Positions 35,143 to 43,057 of a stretch of DNA of 64,000 nucleotides are shown here, in pieces. The DNA is from Motilibacter aurantiacus (lineage in GTDB: Bacteria > Actinomycetota > Actinomycetes > Motilibacterales > Motilibacteraceae), in assembly GCF_011250645.1 (NCBI RefSeq), contig NZ_JAANNO010000012.1, positions 1-64,000 of the forward strand. Reading direction: 5' to 3'. The translations under genes and the position numbers were made by a program. Within the stretch, counting starts at the first letter, position 1. The number at the start of each line of letters is the position of its first letter. The notes under the pieces were generated by a model. That model made no database searches. It saw only the letters and a program-made list of their open reading frames with translations, and had not been told where the DNA came from.

Positions 35143-35703
35143 GTGGGGACGGACGGGACGAGTGGCCGCGCGACCAGCTCGGGTACCGACGGCGAGGCGG
35201 GCCGCCCGTACGCCGTCCTGGACATCGACGGGGTGCTGGCCGACGTACGCCACCGGCTGCACCACCTGGAGAGCCGTCCGAAGGACTGGGACGCCTTCTT
35301 CGCGGCGGCACCGGCCGACGGGCTGCTCGCCGAGGGTGCCGCCGTGGCGGCGACCCTGGCCGCAGACCACAAGATCGTCTACCTCAGCGGACGGCCCGCC
35401 TCCTGCCGGGCCGACACCCTGGCGTGGCTGCGGGCCCACGGCCTGCCTCCGGGCCGGGTCGTCCTGCGCTCGATGCGCGATCGGCGGCCCGCCCGGGCCG
35501 TGAAGGTGGAGCGGCTGCGCGAGCTGGCCCGGACGGCGCCGGTGCGGATGGTGGTCGATGACGACGAGGCGGTGGTGGACGCCGTTCGGGCGGCCGGGTT
35601 TCCCGTACTGCACGCCACGTGGATGACCGCGCCGGCGCCCGCGTCAGGCCGGGCCGCGCAGCAGACGCTGTTCGACGCGCAGGAGCATGAAGGGCGTACC
35701 TGA
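35143..35703 (+). CDS. HAD-family phosphatase, PNK 3'-phosphatase-like
   Basis: 186 aa, GTG start at 35143 (12 bases after sbcC; TTG 35134 is also in frame). HAD motifs: VLDIDGVLADVRHRLHHL (DxDG), YLSGRP with the motif II Ser, KVERL (motif III Lys) and VVDDDEAVVDA (motif IV acids). The HRLHHL plus LSGRPASCRADTLAWLRAHGLP pattern is like the phosphatase half of T4 polynucleotide kinase. Directly downstream of sbcDC, a role in trimming 3'-phosphates at broken DNA ends is plausible. A short disordered N terminus precedes the fold. Confidence 0.75.
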   Translation: MGTDGTSGRATSSGTDGEAGRPYAVLDIDGVLADVRHRLHHLESRPKDWDAFFAAAPADGLLAEGAAVAATLAADHKIVYLSGRPASCRADTLAWLRAHGLPPGRVVLRSMRDRRPARAVKVERLRELARTAPVRMVVDDDEAVVDAVRAAGFPVLHATWMTAPAPASGRAAQQTLFDAQEHEGRT

Positions 35704-35774
35704 CCGTTCCCCTTCCGCGCGGCGGGGCGACCGCCAGGGGCACGGCGCGGGGTCGCGACCGAGAAGGAGGGTGC

Positions 35775-36920
35775 TTGTTCGACGAGGGAAGCCTGTGGCG
35801 CTCGCTGCTGGTGCTGGCGACGACCGGGGTGGCCGCGGCGGTCGCCGGCTGGCTGTCCGGCCAGGTCGTGACCCGGGTGCCGCCGCCGCGCTACCGCGGC
35901 TTCGCCCGCCGGGTGCACGAGGCCTGTCACCGGGCATGGGTCTGCACCCTCGTCTCCTTCGCGCTGCTGCAGGCGCTGGATGCCGCACCGCTCCCGGCGG
36001 ACGACGTCCAGCGGGTGGTCCGGCACGCGCTGGTGATCGCGACCATCGCCGCGGTCTCGTGGCTCGTGGTGAAGGTGCTCTTCGTCGCGCAGGACGCGGC
36101 CTTCACCCGGCTGCGGGTCGACGTCACGGACAACCGGCGGGTCCGCAAGATGCGCACCCAGATCCTCATCGTGCGTCGGATCACGGCTGCCGTCGTGACC
36201 GCGGTCGGCATCGGGGCCATCCTGATGTCCTTCGACACCATGCGCACCGTCGGCGCCTCCCTGCTGGCCTCCGCAGGCATCGCGGGCGCGATCGCCGGGT
36301 TCGCCGCCCAGGCCACTCTGGGCAACGTGTTCGCCGGTATCCAGCTCGCCTTCACCGACGCGCTGCGCATCGACGACGTGGTGGTCGTCGAGGGCGAGTG
36401 GGGCCGTATCGAGGAGCTGACGCTGACCTACGTCGTCGTGCACCTGTGGGACGAGCGTCGCCTGGTCCTGCCGACCAGCTGGTTCACCAGCAACCCCTTC
36501 CAGAACTGGACCCGCAAGGAGTCGCGGGTGCTGGGGGCCGTCCAGCTGCACCTGGACTTCGCCACCCCGCTGGAGGAGCTGCGCCGGCACGCCCGCGACG
36601 TCATCGAGGGGTCGCCGTTGTGGGACAGGCGCGACTGGGTCCTGCAGGTGACCGACACGACGGAGACGACGATGGTCGTGCGCGTGCTGGCGTCCGCACA
36701 CGACGCGCCCAGCGCGTTCGACCTTCGGTGCGACATCCGCGAGCAGCTGCTCACCTGGCTCCAGCGCAACCACCCGTACGCGCTCCCTCGCACGCGGGCC
36801 GAGATCGCCCCGACCGCCGGCAGCCCGTTCCTCGTCGCGTACGAGGGCTCGGGCATCGAGAAGGGCATCGAGAAGGAGATGGACGAGGGCACGCCGGGAC
36901 GGGCAAGGTCGGGCGCGTGA
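35775..36920 (+). CDS. MscS-family mechanosensitive channel
   Basis: 381 aa, TTG start at 35775 with AAGGAGG four bases upstream. Three N-terminal spans, then the pore helix region typical of MscS (ASLLASAGIAGAIAGFAAQATLGNVFAGIQLAF), and the beta/alpha cytoplasmic cage (RIDDVVVVEGEWGRIEEL, TWFTSNPFQNWTRKE). Opens under membrane tension to release osmolytes during osmotic downshock. Its last four bases overlap the start of the GH16-like gene. Confidence 0.92.
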   Translation: MFDEGSLWRSLLVLATTGVAAAVAGWLSGQVVTRVPPPRYRGFARRVHEACHRAWVCTLVSFALLQALDAAPLPADDVQRVVRHALVIATIAAVSWLVVKVLFVAQDAAFTRLRVDVTDNRRVRKMRTQILIVRRITAAVVTAVGIGAILMSFDTMRTVGASLLASAGIAGAIAGFAAQATLGNVFAGIQLAFTDALRIDDVVVVEGEWGRIEELTLTYVVVHLWDERRLVLPTSWFTSNPFQNWTRKESRVLGAVQLHLDFATPLEELRRHARDVIEGSPLWDRRDWVLQVTDTTETTMVVRVLASAHDAPSAFDLRCDIREQLLTWLQRNHPYALPRTRAEIAPTAGSPFLVAYEGSGIEKGIEKEMDEGTPGRARSGA

Positions 36921-37699
36921 CCACGCTGCCCCCCGGCCGCTCCCGGCTCGCCTTCGCCGACGAGTTCGATGCCCCGACGCTCGACCGGTCGGTGTGGCTA
37001 CCGCACTACTTGCCCGCCTGGAGCTCGCGGGCGCGGAGCGCCGCGACGTACGAGATCGAGGGCTCCTGCCTGCGGCTGTCGATCCCGCCCGGCCAAAGGG
37101 TGTGGTGCGCCGGGGACCACACGCCGCCGCTGCGCGTCTCGGCAGTCCAGTCCGCGAGCCGGTCCGGGCCCGTCGGAAGCACCCGGGGCCAGCAGCCCTA
37201 CCGCCCGGGGCTCACCGTACGGGAGGAGCAGCCGTCCTTCGTGGGCTGGGCCCCCGACTCCGGGTACGTCGCGATCCGCGCTCGTGGCGTCGTGTCCGCC
37301 CGGTCGATGGTCGCGTTCTGGCTCGTGGGGCTGGAGGATGTCCCGGAGCGCAGCGCCGAGGTGTGTGTCGCCGAGATGTTCGGTCACGCGGTGGTGCCGG
37401 GCCGGTCGACAGCGGTCGGGACGGGGCTGCACGCCTTCCGCGACCCCGAGGTCCGCGAGGACTTCGCCGCCCTCGACCTGCCGCTCGACGTGTCGGAGTT
37501 CCACGTCTACGGCGCAGACCGGACGGACGGGCGCGTCGACTTCTACGTCGACGGCGAACTGGTGCGCACCTGCACCGGCGCGCCGTCCTATCCCATGCAG
37601 TTGATGATCGGCGTGTTCGACTTCCCGGAGCGTTCGACGGGTGACGACGCAGCCGCGGTTCCCGAACTGATCGTGGACTGGGTGCGCGGCTACCTGTAG
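36917..37699 (+). CDS. GH16-like protein with altered catalytic motif
   Basis: 260 aa, GTG start at 36917 overlapping the MscS stop (GTGA). Concanavalin-like fold of GH16: FADEFDAPTLDRSVWLPHY, YEIEGSCLRLSIPPG, FWLVGLED, and the region of the active site at 148-153. The standard ExDxxE is here EVCVAE: the two Glu (148 and 153) are kept, but the Asp is Cys. No signal peptide is seen, which is unusual for a polysaccharide hydrolase. It may be a weak enzyme or a binding protein. Confidence 0.75.
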   Translation: MTTLPPGRSRLAFADEFDAPTLDRSVWLPHYLPAWSSRARSAATYEIEGSCLRLSIPPGQRVWCAGDHTPPLRVSAVQSASRSGPVGSTRGQQPYRPGLTVREEQPSFVGWAPDSGYVAIRARGVVSARSMVAFWLVGLEDVPERSAEVCVAEMFGHAVVPGRSTAVGTGLHAFRDPEVREDFAALDLPLDVSEFHVYGADRTDGRVDFYVDGELVRTCTGAPSYPMQLMIGVFDFPERSTGDDAAAVPELIVDWVRGYL

Positions 37700-38031
37700 C
37701 CCGGGTCGACGACGATTCTTGATCCGTTTCCGATAGCGGAGACGACGAGATCGCGTCAATAACTCGAAGTGGTCATGGCGCGCTCGGGGGTGGACCCAGC
37801 ACAGTGCGGATCGGCCTGGACAGCGGGCCGCCACTCCGGGGGGAGGTGGGTTCTCGCGAGGCGAGCGCCATGTCGCCGCCGACCCGCCGTGCCGACCGCC
37901 GACCGGAATGCACGCCTCCGACACCCCTTCCGCCCGCCGGCTCCTTTCCCAGCCGCCGGAGGTGGCCGGGAGAGGCCGGCCGGAGAGCTGCGCGCTCCGG
38001 GATCCGCCACGATCCGAGGAGACAGCTGATC
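37700..38031. other. intergenic region before the beta-helix gene
   Basis: 332 bases. The first 100 contain less GC than average (ATTCTTGATCCGTTTCCGATAG and TCAATAACTCGAAGTGG), consistent with promoter DNA. No gene and no recognised riboswitch fold was seen; a long leader of the beta-helix gene is possible. RBS GAGGAG lies before ATG 38032. Confidence 0.4.
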
Positions 38032-40710
38032 ATGAGAACCCTGTTCAGGCGCGGAGCTGCCGCGGCCGCCGCGGCGCTCGTCGCGTCGCTGATGCTGGCC
38101 CTGCCCGCGGGCGCCGCACCCCCTTACGCTGTCGTGACCCCCGCCGCTCCCGACGGGTGGCAAGCAGCCAACGTCCGCACCGACGCCTCGGTCGCGATCA
38201 CGACGTCGCAGCCGCGAGGCGCCGCACCCGACGGCCTCGGCTCGCTCGAGCTCACCACGAGCACCGTCACCAGCGGCCAGGACAAGGCCGACTACGCGAA
38301 GTACTGGGGCGTCCTGCCGGGCCGCACACTGGGCGATCTGAGCGCCCTGAGCTACGAGTTCTACCGCGCCTCGAGCAGCACCACCGCCCAGCATCACGCG
38401 CCGGCGTTCCGCCTCGCCTACCGGAATGCCGCCGGGCAGGCCGGCTATCTCATCTGGGAGAACGTCTACAACGGCGGGAGCACGTCCGCGCCCGTTCCGG
38501 TGGACCAATGGCTCGCACGGAACATCCGCAACGGGTATTTCTGGATGCGGACGTTCAACCCGGGCTTCAGCGTGGAGCGCTACGACGTGACGCTCGACCA
38601 GTGGAGGGACGGCGCCTCCTATCCCGGCTCCCACGTCCTGGGGCCCGACACGAGCATCGTCGGTATCGAGGTGGGCGTCGGCTCCGGCTGGGGCGGCTCC
38701 TCGCGAATGTTCGTCGACACCCTGTCGGCCGCTTTCGGCCCCGACGAGGTCTCGGCGAACTTCGAGCCCACCCCGGCCCCGCAGTGCGCCACCACCTGTT
38801 ACGTCGACGCGGTCAACGGCAGCGACGCGAACGGCGGGACCGGCCCGGCCGACGCCAAGAGAACGGTCCAGGCGGCGGTGGACCAGGTGTCCCCCGGCGG
38901 CCGGGTGGTCGTCGCGGCGGGGACCTACCGCGAGCAGGTGACGGTCGCGAAGGACGGCCTGCGCATCAGCGGCGCGGGGCAGGGCAGCACGGTGCTCCAG
39001 GGCACGAGCTGCTCCGGCGCCGGGCTCACCCTGCCGGGCACCCGCAACGGCTTCACGGTGGAGGACCTGTCCGTCGCCGGTTACGACGTGGGTGTCTCGC
39101 TCGGCGTCACGGGTGACGCGCAGAGCAACGTGCTCATCGAGGACGTCACCGCGACCGGCAACTGCAGGCACGGGCTCTTCCAGCAGGCCGGCACGGTGAC
39201 GGGCATGACGGTCAACCGGGTGACGGCCTCGAACAACGGGACACCCGGGTCGGGTGGGCGCGGCCTCTGGGTCATCAACGGGGTCAAGACCGACCTGACG
39301 GTCACCGGCGGCACGTTCAGCGGCAATGCGCTCGTCGGCATCGACATCAGCGACGGCAACGTCACCGGCCTCACCCTGCAGGCGAACACGGTGGAGAACA
39401 ACGGCGACGCCGGCATCAGCGTCCTCGGGGCGAAGGGGCCCGCGGCCAACCTGGTCGACGGCAACACAATCCGCAACAACGGCCGGTACGGCATCGAGCT
39501 CAAGTCGTCGAACGGGAACGGGAACGCCGGCGGCGCGGGCAGCCTCGTGATCTCCCGCAACGTCGTCGAGCGGACCGTGCCCGCGACCGACGCCCGTGAC
39601 TCGGCCGGCATCGCCGTGGTCCGGCGCTCCGGGCAACCGGCGTACAACCAGGACCAGCCGGCCGGCGCGGTCGTCGCGGAGAACGAGGTGCGGGGCTACA
39701 CGCGGCGGGCAACCGGGGCCACCGGCGACGGCTTCGGCATCGTCGTGGAGGGCCTGTCCAACACGGTCCGCAACAACACCCTGTCCGGCAACGACGTGGG
39801 CGTCCAGGTGCAGGGCGGCAACACGGCCAACGTCCAGAGCACGCCGTTCTTCGACCGGGGGGACGCAGCTCAGGGCGACGCCACCGTGAGGCACAACTCC
39901 ATCGCCGGGAACGGCACCGGGCTGCGGGCCGCCGGGGCGCTGGCGGTCGTGACGCTGAACGCGGAGAACGACTGGTGGGGCTCGAACACCGGGCCCAGCC
40001 CGACCGGTTCGGGGGACAGCGTGGAAGGCTTCGCCGACTACGACCCCTGGCTCTGCACCGGGACCGACACCTCGCCGGCCCCCGGCTTCCAGCCCGACAT
40101 CCAGGCCTCCCCCTGCACTCCTCCGGGAGGCACCCTCGTGGTCACCAAGTACAACGACAAGAACCGGAGCGGGGCGCGCGACGCAGGCGAGGTTGCCCTG
40201 GCCGGCTGGACGATCACCGTCAGCCGGAACAGCCTGCCCGTGGCCGGCGGGACGACCGACCAGGACGGCAACGTCACCTTCAGCGCCCTGCCGCCCGGCA
40301 CCTACACGGTCTGCGAGGAGGCGCAGAGCGGCTGGCAGAACACCGACCCGAGCAACGGCAGCGGGTGCAAGACCACGACGGTCACCAGCAGCGCGGTGAC
40401 GAACGTGCTGCTCGGCAACGCCACGCCGTTCACCGTCGAGGCGCGCGACATCGGGGTCGGCGCCAACCGCCCCTTCGGCGCCGCGGTCGCCGCCGTGTCC
40501 GCGCCCGGCATCCCGAACTCCCAGTTGACGGCCACGATCAACTGGGGTGACGGGCCGACGACCGCCGGGTCCATCGCCGGGTCGAACGGCTCGCCCGGGG
40601 TGTTCGGGTTCCACTCCTACGCGGCTCCCGGGACCTACACCACGACCGTGACCGTCACCGGCCCCGGCGGGGTGGTCGTGACGGACACCGGCACCATCGT
40701 CGTGAGCTGA
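38032..40710 (+). CDS. secreted right-handed beta-helix protein with SdrB-like and PKD-like domains
   Basis: 892 aa from ATG 38032. Signal peptide about 1-28 (AAAAALVASLMLALPAGA). A jelly-roll-like N-terminal domain (about 30-250) is followed by a DUF1565-type start (CYVDAVNGSDANGGTG) and about nine rungs of parallel beta-helix (NTVENNGDAGISVLG, NTIRNNGRYGIELKS, NTLSGNDVGVQVQGG). Then an SdrB-like segment (NDKNRSGARDAGEVALAGWTI with GTYTVCEE) and a C-terminal PKD-like domain (GDGPTT, YAAPGTYTTTVTVTG). No sorting signal is seen. Likely a secreted surface adhesin or a polysaccharide lyase/binder; no lyase residues can be assigned. It fits the neighbouring polysaccharide island. Confidence 0.85.
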   Translation: MRTLFRRGAAAAAAALVASLMLALPAGAAPPYAVVTPAAPDGWQAANVRTDASVAITTSQPRGAAPDGLGSLELTTSTVTSGQDKADYAKYWGVLPGRTLGDLSALSYEFYRASSSTTAQHHAPAFRLAYRNAAGQAGYLIWENVYNGGSTSAPVPVDQWLARNIRNGYFWMRTFNPGFSVERYDVTLDQWRDGASYPGSHVLGPDTSIVGIEVGVGSGWGGSSRMFVDTLSAAFGPDEVSANFEPTPAPQCATTCYVDAVNGSDANGGTGPADAKRTVQAAVDQVSPGGRVVVAAGTYREQVTVAKDGLRISGAGQGSTVLQGTSCSGAGLTLPGTRNGFTVEDLSVAGYDVGVSLGVTGDAQSNVLIEDVTATGNCRHGLFQQAGTVTGMTVNRVTASNNGTPGSGGRGLWVINGVKTDLTVTGGTFSGNALVGIDISDGNVTGLTLQANTVENNGDAGISVLGAKGPAANLVDGNTIRNNGRYGIELKSSNGNGNAGGAGSLVISRNVVERTVPATDARDSAGIAVVRRSGQPAYNQDQPAGAVVAENEVRGYTRRATGATGDGFGIVVEGLSNTVRNNTLSGNDVGVQVQGGNTANVQSTPFFDRGDAAQGDATVRHNSIAGNGTGLRAAGALAVVTLNAENDWWGSNTGPSPTGSGDSVEGFADYDPWLCTGTDTSPAPGFQPDIQASPCTPPGGTLVVTKYNDKNRSGARDAGEVALAGWTITVSRNSLPVAGGTTDQDGNVTFSALPPGTYTVCEEAQSGWQNTDPSNGSGCKTTTVTSSAVTNVLLGNATPFTVEARDIGVGANRPFGAAVAAVSAPGIPNSQLTATINWGDGPTTAGSIAGSNGSPGVFGFHSYAAPGTYTTTVTVTGPGGVVVTDTGTIVVS

Positions 40711-40721
40711 CGGACGAAGCG

Positions 40722-40753
40722 GGCTCCGGGAGGCGGCGCGCCCTTCCGGAGCC
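40722..40753. terminator. hairpin between convergent genes
   Basis: Eight-base perfect arms GGCTCCGG and CCGGAGCC flanking a GC-rich 16-base loop, between the beta-helix gene (+) and the tandem glycosidase gene (-). Probably bidirectional. Confidence 0.55.
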
Positions 40754-40770
40754 GCGCTCCGGATCGCGGG

Positions 40771-42855
40771 CTACCGGCCGAGGGAGTCGCCACCGACCCC
40801 GAAGTGGCGCTTCCACGACGCCCGGGTGCCGCTCACGCCCGACAGCGGAAGGGCGCCGTTCGCCGTGCTCTCGACGTAGGCGTGATAGGCCACCACGCGC
40901 TCGCGCACGATCTTCGCGAGCTGGTCCGCGAAGGCCCAGTCGTCGCCGGAGCCGTCGCTGCGCGCGCCGTCGGTGACTGCCCACTCGGAGATGCTGAGCG
41001 GCTTCCCGTGGGCCTCGGCGAAGGCGAGAAGCTGGCCGAGCCCGCCGGCCAGGCCGAGCTGGTACGTGAACCGGGCCGGCTGCGCGCGGCCGACCGCGGC
41101 CGGGGCGAAGTCGTACTGCGCGATGCCGATGACGTCGACGACGTCGTCGCCCGGGTAGTACTTGTCGAAGGCGATGGGCCGCCAGTTGCCGTTGACCGTC
41201 CAGTCGAAGGTGAAGTCGGCCCCGGGGACGGATCGCATGGCCTTCACGACCCGCGCCCAGTAGGCCTTCCAGTTGGCGAAGTCAGCGTCGGTGGCCCCGA
41301 TGTTGTCGAAGGCCCAGTCGCCGTTCGCCTTGGCCCCCAGCCGGACGACGGTCGAGCCGAGGCCGCGGGCCACGAGGTTGCGGGCCAGCGCCCGGGCACG
41401 CTCGTCGTACTCCCCGGCCGCGCCGCGGGCCCGCCAGTCGGCCGGGAGCCCCTTGGGCGCGAGCGACTGGGTGAGGACGAGCGTCCGGGCGCCCCTGCCG
41501 TCGCGCACCCACTGCGGCCACTGGTACTCCGGGTAGGCGGCGACGGGCATGTGAATCATCCACGGGTCCTCCCAGTCGGCCCAGGACGTGGCGGCGTCGT
41601 TGTGGACCACCGCGCAGTCGAGCTGCTTGCCGACCAGCCAGCCGAACTCCTTGAGCTTCTGCAGGCTGTTCTGCGCGCTGACGCAGGGGGTCTTGGAGTC
41701 GCCGGCGGTGACTGTGCCCCCCTGGCCCCCCTGGCCCCCCTGGTCCTGCTGGCCGGGGGTGGGGGTGGGCGTGGGGGTGGGCGCCGCAGGGCCCGAGCCG
41801 GCCAGCGAGTCTCCGGTCGCGCCGAAGTGACGCTTCCAGGAGGCCCGCGACCCGGGAAGGTCCTGTAGCCGGATCGTGCCCGAGTTCTCGGCGTTGAAGT
41901 ACGAGTGGTAGCGCACGTGGTTCTCGCGGACCACCTGGGCGATGCGGTCGGCGAAGTACCAGTCGTCGTTCGCCCCCATGGGGTCGACCGAGCTGTCGAG
42001 CAGCCCCCACTCGGGGATGCTCACCGGCTTGCCCCGCTCACGGGCGAAGCGCAGGAGGGCTCCCAGGCCGTACGGCTGGTCACGGAGCGCCTCCCAGCGC
42101 AGCGGCTGCTTGACGCCGACGTCGGGGTTGACCGAGTCGTACTGGTCGATGCCGATGATGTCGACGACATCGTCGCCGGGGTAGTACTTCTCGAACGGCA
42201 CGGGCCGGTAGCCCGCGTTCACCGTCCAGTCGAACTCGAACGCGGCGCCGGGGACGGCGTCCATGATCCGCGTCGCGCGGGCCCAGAAGGAACGCCACTG
42301 CGCGTACTCGGCCTCCGCGTTCCCGACGCTGTCGAAGTACCAGTCCCCGTTGGCCTCGTGGCCGAGCCGGATGATGGCCTTGCCCATGCCCCCGGCGACC
42401 AGCTTCTCGGCCAGGGTGCGGAAGTGCTCGTCGTACTCCCCGGAGGCGCCCCGGGCGCGCCAGTCGCCCTCGATGCCGACGGGCACGAGGGCCTGCGTGA
42501 CGACGATCGTGCGCTGTGCGGCAGGGTCCTGCACCCAGGCCGGCCAGGCGAACTGCTTCTGCTCGGTCGGCATGTGCAGGAACCAGGGGTCGGACCACTC
42601 GGCCCAGGTCGTCGCCTCGTCGTTGAAGACCATGGAGCAGTCGAGCTGCTTGCCGACCAGCCAGCCGAACTGCTTGAGCTGGTCGAGGTCGTTGGAGGTG
42701 TACGCGCAGACGGTCTTGTCGTTGCGCACCTGGGTGGCCGTCCGGTCGGACGCCCCGGCGGACGTCGAGGCCAGAGCCGGCAGGGAGGCAGCGCTCACGC
42801 CCAGCGCGGCGCACAGGGCGCCGACGCGGAGGGCTCGAAGGGCTGACAGGCGCAT
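40771..42855 (-). CDS. secreted protein with two GH26-like domains, second one degenerate
   Basis: 694 aa from ATG 42855, with a signal peptide of about 30 residues. Two homologous (beta/alpha)8-type domains: about 45-350 and 385-694, joined by a PT-repeat and QGG-repeat linker. Domain 1 keeps the expected acid/base pair His166-Glu167 (GHEANGDW) and the nucleophile Glu282 (PEWG), as in GH26-like mannanases/glucanases. In domain 2 the pair is Ala508-Lys509 (GAKANGDW) and Asp237 is replaced by Ala579, while Glu624 (SEWA) remains, so the second domain is probably inactive and may bind sugar. Both domains begin with a matching C-x22-C and end in SWKRHFG. Divergent from the related gene at 43058. 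Confidence 0.85.
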   Translation of the reverse strand: MRLSALRALRVGALCAALGVSAASLPALASTSAGASDRTATQVRNDKTVCAYTSNDLDQLKQFGWLVGKQLDCSMVFNDEATTWAEWSDPWFLHMPTEQKQFAWPAWVQDPAAQRTIVVTQALVPVGIEGDWRARGASGEYDEHFRTLAEKLVAGGMGKAIIRLGHEANGDWYFDSVGNAEAEYAQWRSFWARATRIMDAVPGAAFEFDWTVNAGYRPVPFEKYYPGDDVVDIIGIDQYDSVNPDVGVKQPLRWEALRDQPYGLGALLRFARERGKPVSIPEWGLLDSSVDPMGANDDWYFADRIAQVVRENHVRYHSYFNAENSGTIRLQDLPGSRASWKRHFGATGDSLAGSGPAAPTPTPTPTPGQQDQGGQGGQGGTVTAGDSKTPCVSAQNSLQKLKEFGWLVGKQLDCAVVHNDAATSWADWEDPWMIHMPVAAYPEYQWPQWVRDGRGARTLVLTQSLAPKGLPADWRARGAAGEYDERARALARNLVARGLGSTVVRLGAKANGDWAFDNIGATDADFANWKAYWARVVKAMRSVPGADFTFDWTVNGNWRPIAFDKYYPGDDVVDVIGIAQYDFAPAAVGRAQPARFTYQLGLAGGLGQLLAFAEAHGKPLSISEWAVTDGARSDGSGDDWAFADQLAKIVRERVVAYHAYVESTANGALPLSGVSGTRASWKRHFGVGGDSLGR
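41717..41782 (-). repeat. tandem repeats in the glycosidase linker
   Basis: Three perfect 9-base copies of CCCCCCTGG (plus strand, 41717-41743) encode QGGQGGQGG, followed by a GGGGGTGGG-type run (41755-41782) encoding Pro-Thr repeats. They make the flexible linker between the two domains. Lengths in multiples of three would change linker length without a frameshift. Confidence 0.8.
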
Positions 42856-43057
42856 GGGACATGCCTCACGGTCGGAGGAGGGGGATGTCTCAGCCATCGA
42901 CCTGCTCGTTCCCGCGCTGCAGGAGGATCCCCCGGTTGGCGGATAGCGGCTCGGCGGCCTGCGCGGGCCGAACGGGTGAGGGCGGCGCTGGGCACTGGGG
43001 TCGAGATCTTGACGCACCGACGCACCAGGAGTACGTCCTCGTCCCTGGAGCCTCCCC

